Below, piece by piece: positions 45,433 through 64,000 of a stretch of DNA of 64,000 nt (position 1 is its first letter; every line of letters begins with the position of its first letter). Under the pieces are notes generated by a model. It had not been told where the DNA came from and made no database searches. It worked only from the letters and a program-made list of their open reading frames with translations. This DNA comes from Prochilodus magdalenae (lineage: Eukaryota; Chordata; Actinopteri; Characiformes; Prochilodontidae). A program made the position numbers and the translations under genes. The stretch lies in NCBI GenBank assembly GCA_024036415.1, contig JAMWET010001241.1, positions 227,001 to 291,000 of the forward strand, given 5' to 3'.

Positions 45433-46290
45433 GTCTATTTATTTACATCCATTCATCCCTTTATCCATCACCAAAACTGTTCCTTCATCCCTTCATTCCT
45501 TTATCCATACACCAACATTCGTCTCTCATCCCTTCATTCCTTTATCCCTACCCCAACATTCGTCCCTCATCCCTTTATCCATACACCAACATTGTTCCTT
45601 CATCCCTTCATCCCTTTATCCATACACCAACGTTCATCCCTCATCCCTTCATTCCTTTATCCCTACCCCAACAGTGTCCTTCATCCCTTCATTCCTTTAT
45701 CCCTACACCAACATTCGTCCCTCATCCCTTCATTCCTTTATCCATCACCAACACTGTTCCTTCATTCCTTTATCCATACACCAACATTGTTCCTTCATCC
45801 CTTCATTCCTTTATCCATCACCAACAATGTTTCTTCATCCATTCATTTCTTTATCCCTACACCAACATTGTTCCTTCATCCTTTCATTCCTTTATCCATC
45901 ACCAACAATGTTTCTTCATCCCTTCATTCCTTTATCCATCTCCAACATTGTTCCTTCATCCTTTCATTCCTTTATCCCTACACCAACATTGTCCTTCATC
46001 CCTTCATTCCTTTATCCATACACCAACATTTTCCTTCATCCCTTCATTCCTTTATCCATCACCAACAATGTTTCTTCATCCCTTCATTCCTTTATCCCTA
46101 CACCAACATTGTTCCTTCATCCTTTCATTCCTTTATCCCTACACCAACATTGTCCTTCATCCCTTCATTCCTTTATCCCTACACCAACACTGTTCCTTCA
46201 TCCTTTCATTCCTTTATCCCTACACCAACATTGTTGGTTCATCTCTTCATTCTTTTATCCATCACCAACATTGTTCCTTCCTCCCTTCAA
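45433..46290. repeat. Tandem array with unit of about 41 bp
   Basis: About 21 copies of a variable unit made of TTCATTCCTTTATCC(A/C), CTACACCAACATTGTTCC and TTCATCCC. Unit length varies from about 37 to 44 bases. Two plus frames stay open over the whole array with a repeating FIPLSIHQH/FLYPYTNI peptide. The absence of stops follows from unit composition; I do not call a gene. Confidence 0.93.
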
Positions 46291-46462
46291 GCCACAGAAA
46301 AGCTGAATATTGATGTTAGTTCCTTATAAAGAGCTGTCAATCAAGCAACTCCTTAGCCATGCCCCACAGTTCTCACACAGTTCTAAAAGAACAGTTTTGC
46401 CATGTTTATGTCTCATATTTTTCATCTGCAACAAAACAGGCCACAAGATCCACAAGATCGTT

Positions 46463-46530
46463 CATTCATTCACTCATTCATTTACTCATTCATTCACTCA
46501 TTCATTCATTTATTCATTAATTCGTTCATT
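46463..46530. repeat. (ATTC)n microsatellite
   Basis: TTCATTCATTCACTCATTCA-type tetranucleotide repeat with ACTC variants. Confidence 0.9.
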
Positions 46531-47091
46531 TCATCTACATCTATGCAGGAACTGCATTTCCCATCAGTCCCCTAAGTGCTCTGTTGGCTGCTAGATGGCA
46601 CTGTGATCCTGCAGTGGCTGATAAACTCTCTTCCTATCTGATCATGCTCTGGGTGGGCGGAGCTTTAGAGGAAATGAAACTGAGCTCTTTTCACAGTCTG
46701 ACAACAATGCAGCCGACAACATTAACAAAAGGAAGGAAGCATGTCGAGATCAAAGGCTCTCTGAGGGACTAAAAGTGGGTGATATTTTTGATTTGTGAAT
46801 GTGTGTATTCTCTGTCATTCTGGACTTTCACTCTGGTCCTGTATTCAGCAGGAAGTCTCAGATTTGGTTCATGTGATTTACGCTGCTTCGTTCATTCTGT
46901 AAATATATCAAGACCGAATGAATGTCGGTGTTCAAAGTGATCTGGTGATAGACTGCTGTGTTATGCTGCTTGCTTGGTGGTTGATGACAGAAACTGTGCT
47001 AGCCCGTCTAGTTGCCTTCTTACTCAAAGCTGCTTCTGTTTGCATGCACACCTGTGGGTTAGGCAATATCCGGACCTTTTAGAGGCTTGTA
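46531..47091. other. Intergenic stretch, nothing identified
   Basis: No exon or element recognised; the 62-aa frame beginning near 46584 shows no known family. Confidence 0.4.
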
Positions 47092-47760
47092 CACTCATCA
47101 TCAAAACAATAGCTGCACAAATAGCTGCACTCAGAAGGAATCAACCGACAGGAGTGAAACTTGGTGGGTAGGTCTGACATTGTGAGACATGCTAATGATT
47201 CCATATCACACTCGGCTGCCCATGTGACACAAGCAAGGACGGGCCTTATCTCTGTACCTGACTGGCCCAACATTCAGGGGGCATTCAGTGAGCAGTGATG
47301 CCTCCATGAGTGCAGCACCATTGGCAGACGGCCGCACCACGCAGGACTACATGCACACAGACCGTTACCACGACTGTCCTTAACACCACGTCACCGTCAC
47401 TAAAGACTGCAGTGGTGTCGTACCAGACTGTCATGGAGCGACTCAGAATGGCAGCGGGTCATCTTCAGTGACGAGTCCCGCTTTAGTCTTGGTGGAGACG
47501 CCCAACGAATCCGTGTGTGGAGGCAACGTGGTCAGCACCAAGACGAGCGGTTTGTTATCACGCGTCCAGAAGGCCTGGTGTCCCTCCACCTCCACCCCTA
47601 CCGCACCATCTGCAGGAACTGTGTGAGGATATCCAAACTGCATGGGATGGATTTTCACAGGGCACCATTAGGAACCTCTACTTGCCCAGTACATGCCAAA
47701 TCCAATCCTAGCTGTTGATGGTGCTGGTGGTGGTGTTACAGGCTATTAGGTGTGCCTCAG
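47092..47760 (+). mobile_element. Tc1/mariner-type element copy, 3'-truncated and joined to another Tc1 remnant
   Basis: Begins at the element terminus CACTCATCATCAAAAC (TA at 47090-47091) and follows the 37.7/39.7-kb family through ATGGCAGCGGGTCATCTTCA to ACCATTAGGAACCTCTAC at about 47685. It then switches abruptly to CAGTACATGCCAAATCCAAT, the C-terminal segment of the other Tc1 subfamily (compare 9940 and 13430). Confidence 0.7.
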
Positions 47761-47969
47761 TCTTTTGTCCAGGGAGCTTATTTTAGGCCACCAAAGGGGT
47801 CACACATTTTCAAGCAGCACTCAGATAGTGTGGGGTTGGACCTTGTGATGATACATTATACCACATCCACAGCCTAACAATGGACAATGTTGACGAGTGT
47901 ACCATCACCACCTGAGATGTAAACAGAGTACTTCAGAGTGGTTTAGTGTGAAACCTGCAGAGTCAGAAC

Positions 47970-48520
47970 TGTTCACAGTGGTGGTGAATGGAACCAGACG
48001 TCCCCCTCTAAAAGCTCCCTCACAGGAAGTTACCACATGACATGGTTATGAATACGCTGCCTGCTGACGAGATCCTCAGCCCGAGCTGAGTACTGCCCAA
48101 ACTCTTTCCCAAGCTGTGCGCTCTGATGCCATTGCTTCACCTGGCTCGACTGGGTATCACTGCCCTCTTGCTGACCAGTTGGCCTACCATGAAGCTTCTT
48201 CTTGTCTAGTGCTGTAAGGGGGCTTCACCTGCATCCCGATCTAATCAGACACTCCACAATTCTCCTATTCTTCCTAAGAGACCATCATCACTGTCTACCA
48301 TCTAGAAGTTACCAACAGCTCTTATTCAGTGTTGCCTATAATTATGGACTCTGGTCCTTTTAGTGTTTGTTGCTATGCGGGGTTGACCTGAAGAGGATGG
48401 GTTCATCGTTTGAGTCTTGGTTCCTGTCGAGGGTTCTTCCTCTGGCTCTTAGGGAGGTCGCTGGGGGCCCATGTAAATAAATTTGACTGGAGTCCCCTAA
48501 AAACTGTCCGGTTCACTTGT
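47970..48520. repeat. Dispersed fish repeats (two families)
   Basis: Positions 47975-48035 (CAGTGGTGGTGAATGGAACC, AGACGTCCCC, CTCCCTCACAGGAAGTT) match 1750-1815. Positions 48050-48500 (AGAGGATGGGTTCATCGTTT, GTTCCTGTCGAGGGTTCTTC) resemble another very common fish element. Neither has coding capacity here. Confidence 0.5.
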
Positions 48521-48865
48521 TTGTTTGCATAGTTAGCATGTCTGTTTTAGATATGCTAACTCTTGGTTACCATCACCACCACCACTGTAAAAAACAAGAT
48601 CTGCGTCTCCACAATCAACCATTTTAGACCCAACCCACCCTGATACTTCCCACACACTGAATTCTGCAAAATGTTTTGATATACTGGTGGAATTTCCCTA
48701 CAGCTAAGTAGAATATGTAGGTTGCTATTGCATAGCTAAAGAATTAGATTAACTGCTGGGTCAGCCCCAGCAAAGGTACATGGCCTAATGCTGACATTAA
48801 GATAAATAGTCATTTCCCTGAAGTACTGTGGAGTAACGACCAATGTTAACCAATACTACTCACAC

Positions 48866-48891
48866 GTGTGTGTGTGTGTGTGTGGGCGTGT

Positions 48892-48950
<59 letters not shown>

Positions 48951-48964
48951 GGTGTGTGTGTGTT
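48866..48964. repeat. (TG)n microsatellite abutting a splice acceptor
   Basis: About 100 bases of TG with GGGCG, GGG and TA interruptions end directly at TTGCAG|GATTC, the acceptor of the NLR start-codon exon. The intron end therefore has a UG-rich tract where a polypyrimidine tract would be expected. Confidence 0.95.
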
Positions 48965-48978
48965 GCAGGATTCTTAAA

Positions 48979-62252
<13,274 letters not shown>

Positions 62253-62312
62253 GTGGGGCTCATCTCATTCATATTGTCCTCGAATGTGCACCAGTGCCAT
62301 TAACTGCATATA

Positions 62313-62949
62313 CACTATACTGCCAAAGGTATTTGCTCGTCTGCGTTCACATGCATATGAACTTGAGGGGCATCCCATTCTTATTCGTCCCTTCAAATAA
62401 CATGTCTCCACTGCTGTAGAGTCCATGCATTACATTGCGCTTGGTGATATAAAGCTTGGATGCAGCTGCTCGGCCATGGAAACCCATTCCATGAAGCTCT
62501 ACACACTGTTCCTGAGCTGATCTGAAGGCCACATGGAGTTTGGAGGTCTGTAGTGATGGACTCTGTAGAAAGTTGGTGACCTCTGTGACCTAGGACCCTC
62601 AGCATCCGCCAACCCCGCTCTGTCAGTGTACATGGCCTACCACTTTGTGGCTGAGTTGCTGTCGTTCCCGATCACTCCCACTGTGTTCTAATCCCACTGA
62701 CAGTGGACTGTGGAATATTTAGTAGGGAGGGAATTTCACGACTGGACTTGTAGCACAGGTGTCATCCTATCACGGTACCACACTGTAATTCCCTGAGCTC
62801 CTGTAAGCGACCCATTCTCTCACTAATGTCTGTAGGAGCAGTCTGCATGTCTAGGTGCTCGGTTTTAGATGCCTGTGGTCATGGAAGTGATTGGAACACC
62901 TGAATTCAATGGTTTGGATGGGGGAGTAAATACTTGTGGCAATATAGTG
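62313..62949 (-). mobile_element. Internally deleted Tc1/mariner transposon with TA target duplication
   Basis: Termini CACTATACTGCCAAAGGTAT and ATACTTGTGGCAATATAGTG are imperfect inverted repeats flanked on both sides by TA (62311-62312 and 62950-62951), the exact Tc1 insertion signature. On the minus strand the left two thirds match the 5' part of a fish Tc1-type transposase gene (DNA-binding PAIRED-like region, e.g. CGLQISSGTV, WNGFPWPS). The DDE catalytic part is deleted and the sequence jumps to the 3' terminus. Non-autonomous. Confidence 0.88.
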
Positions 62950-62951
62950 TA

Positions 62952-64000
62952 TACTTTCTGAACAGTAACATTCATGGATGAGTCAGGAAATTCCTGGACA
63001 TCGCTGTAGCCTTAAGGGCTTAGGGGCATCAGATGAAGGTGGAGATGTGGAGTGTTGTAGCTGTTAGTGCATGTAATCATTCTGCCATACATTCTAAACC
63101 TCAAAATACACGCCAGAGTGAGAAACTCTCTCCCACTGAAACCACTTCTCTCAGTTGCCTACTCCTACACCAGTCCAGCTTATGAAAGTGGGTCTACAAA
63201 CTGCCTTCTGCCTTAGTTCAGCTCTGGCTCAAACTCATATGGCAGGACCCACATCATTGCAAGAATAGCCACAACGGGGTATGGATGGAACTTGTAGCAG
63301 GTCAACACAGTGGGTGTGCTGACCACTGAGAGTGCACAGGGCTCATCAGTAGGTGGAGCTTAAAGACACAAGGAGCTCCAACAGAAAAATTATTGTGACA
63401 AGCCAGTTGTTTACGTCGTCCTTGCTGAGCGCTTTTGAGGGATGACCAAACTCAATCTCCTCAGTAGTGCCAGTGATAAACTTAGCATCAGAGTTGTACT
63501 AGACGGTGGGAATTGTGGGAGCAGTGGTGAATCGAGGCAGGTGGCAAAAGGGCAAGAACATCTTTTAAATTATGAAAAAAAATTTTTTTAAATGTATTGA
63601 CAGAATAATTACATGAAGTAAATCACCAACCAGTAACAGTGAGGAACTATATTCCTTACCAAGATGCGTTGTACATGTATTCTGGACTATACCGAGAATT
63701 ATTCTCCACTACAGCTTATTGTAATTATTTCAAATCAATGCATAGCAATCTATCAATGCATTTTTTATCCATAGTAATAAATGTTTTATTGCACCTTGAA
63801 AAAAGGTAAACACCAGAGTGCCCTTTAGTAAAATTACAGTAAAATTACCTTTTTAATATAATTCCCTGCTTCACTACTCAACTAATTATTCTATGTACAA
63901 TATTTTATGGTAATAATAACAACACTAATTACCATTAAATGCAAATCTGTGAAATAAAGGTGAAAATTTGTTTTTGAGAATTTACATTCCATTTCTGCTA
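62952..64000. other. NLR intron continuation, nothing identified
   Basis: No LRR or B30.2 exon and no named repeat recognised. The last 450 bases are strongly AT-rich. Confidence 0.5.

Noticed and set aside
45313..46329. 338-codon plus-strand open frame (and an overlapping 306-codon frame)
   Set aside because: After the first 40 codons it is the roughly 41-bp tandem array; the second frame is open over the same array, so lack of stops reflects unit composition. Only the first 41 codons are kept, as an orphan exon candidate.
46584..46772. 62-codon frame MAARWHCDPAVADKL...
   Set aside because: Not bounded by credible splice signals and resembles no family that I know; likely chance.
62253..64000. 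Search for a further LRR or B30.2 exon
   Set aside because: No segment with LxxLxLxxN spacing or B30.2 motifs between acceptor and donor was found; the stretch is a transposon plus AT-rich DNA.

Overview
This window is vertebrate nuclear DNA, almost certainly from a teleost fish. It has split genes with GT-AG introns, many fish-type dispersed repeats (Tc1/mariner remnants, LINE and SINE tails), long microsatellites and minisatellites, and a teleost-expanded NLR immune gene. The repeat spectrum looks ostariophysan (characin or catfish like), but that is recalled impression, not something I could compute. There is nothing bacterial: no operons, no CRISPR array, no tRNA or rRNA gene that I can recognise.

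Two genes can be read with confidence, both on the + strand. (1) A complete seven-exon calponin-3 gene (cnn3) runs from the start codon at 659 to the stop at 29725. Joining the exons gives an intact 329-residue protein: a calponin-homology domain, three calponin-like repeats and an acidic tail. A CpG-rich promoter/first-exon block lies at about 420-1200, intron 1 is about 21.3 kb, and a candidate poly(A) signal is at 31572-31577. (2) A teleost NLRC3-like gene, cut by the window end, runs from about 48979. It has a start-codon exon, a short exon, four homologous N-terminal repeat exons (117, 117, 117 and 114 bp), one 1800-bp FISNA-NACHT exon and three leucine-rich-repeat exons of 174, 174 and 171 bp. 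Every junction is phase 2, so the cassette is built of interchangeable exons. The chain is still open at 62252, so more LRR exons, and perhaps a C-terminal B30.2 exon, would lie beyond 64000.

Layout: 1-260 degenerate repeat; 420-1200 cnn3 promoter and exon 1; 713-22014 cnn3 intron 1, full of repeats; 22015-29725 cnn3 exons 2-7, with a 21-bp minisatellite, a 42-bp tandem array and a direct duplication in introns 4 and 6; 29726-31600 presumed 3' UTR; 31600-48970 intergenic DNA with transposon remnants, four large tandem or low-complexity arrays (14-bp unit at 36 kb, CT tract at 41 kb, 14-bp unit at 44.6 kb, about 41-bp unit at 45.4 kb) and two orphan exon-like sequences; 48979-62252 the NLR gene; 62313-62949 an internally deleted Tc1-type transposon with an exact TA target-site duplication; 62950-64000 AT-rich DNA with no feature seen.

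The two genes have no evident shared function. Calponin-3 is an actin-binding cytoskeletal regulator, and the NLR is a presumed cytosolic immune sensor. The most notable points are the duplicated phase-2 N-terminal exons of the NLR, the (TG)n tract abutting its start-codon exon, and repeated local tandem amplification of pieces of one dispersed repeat family. I found no wholly new biological system.
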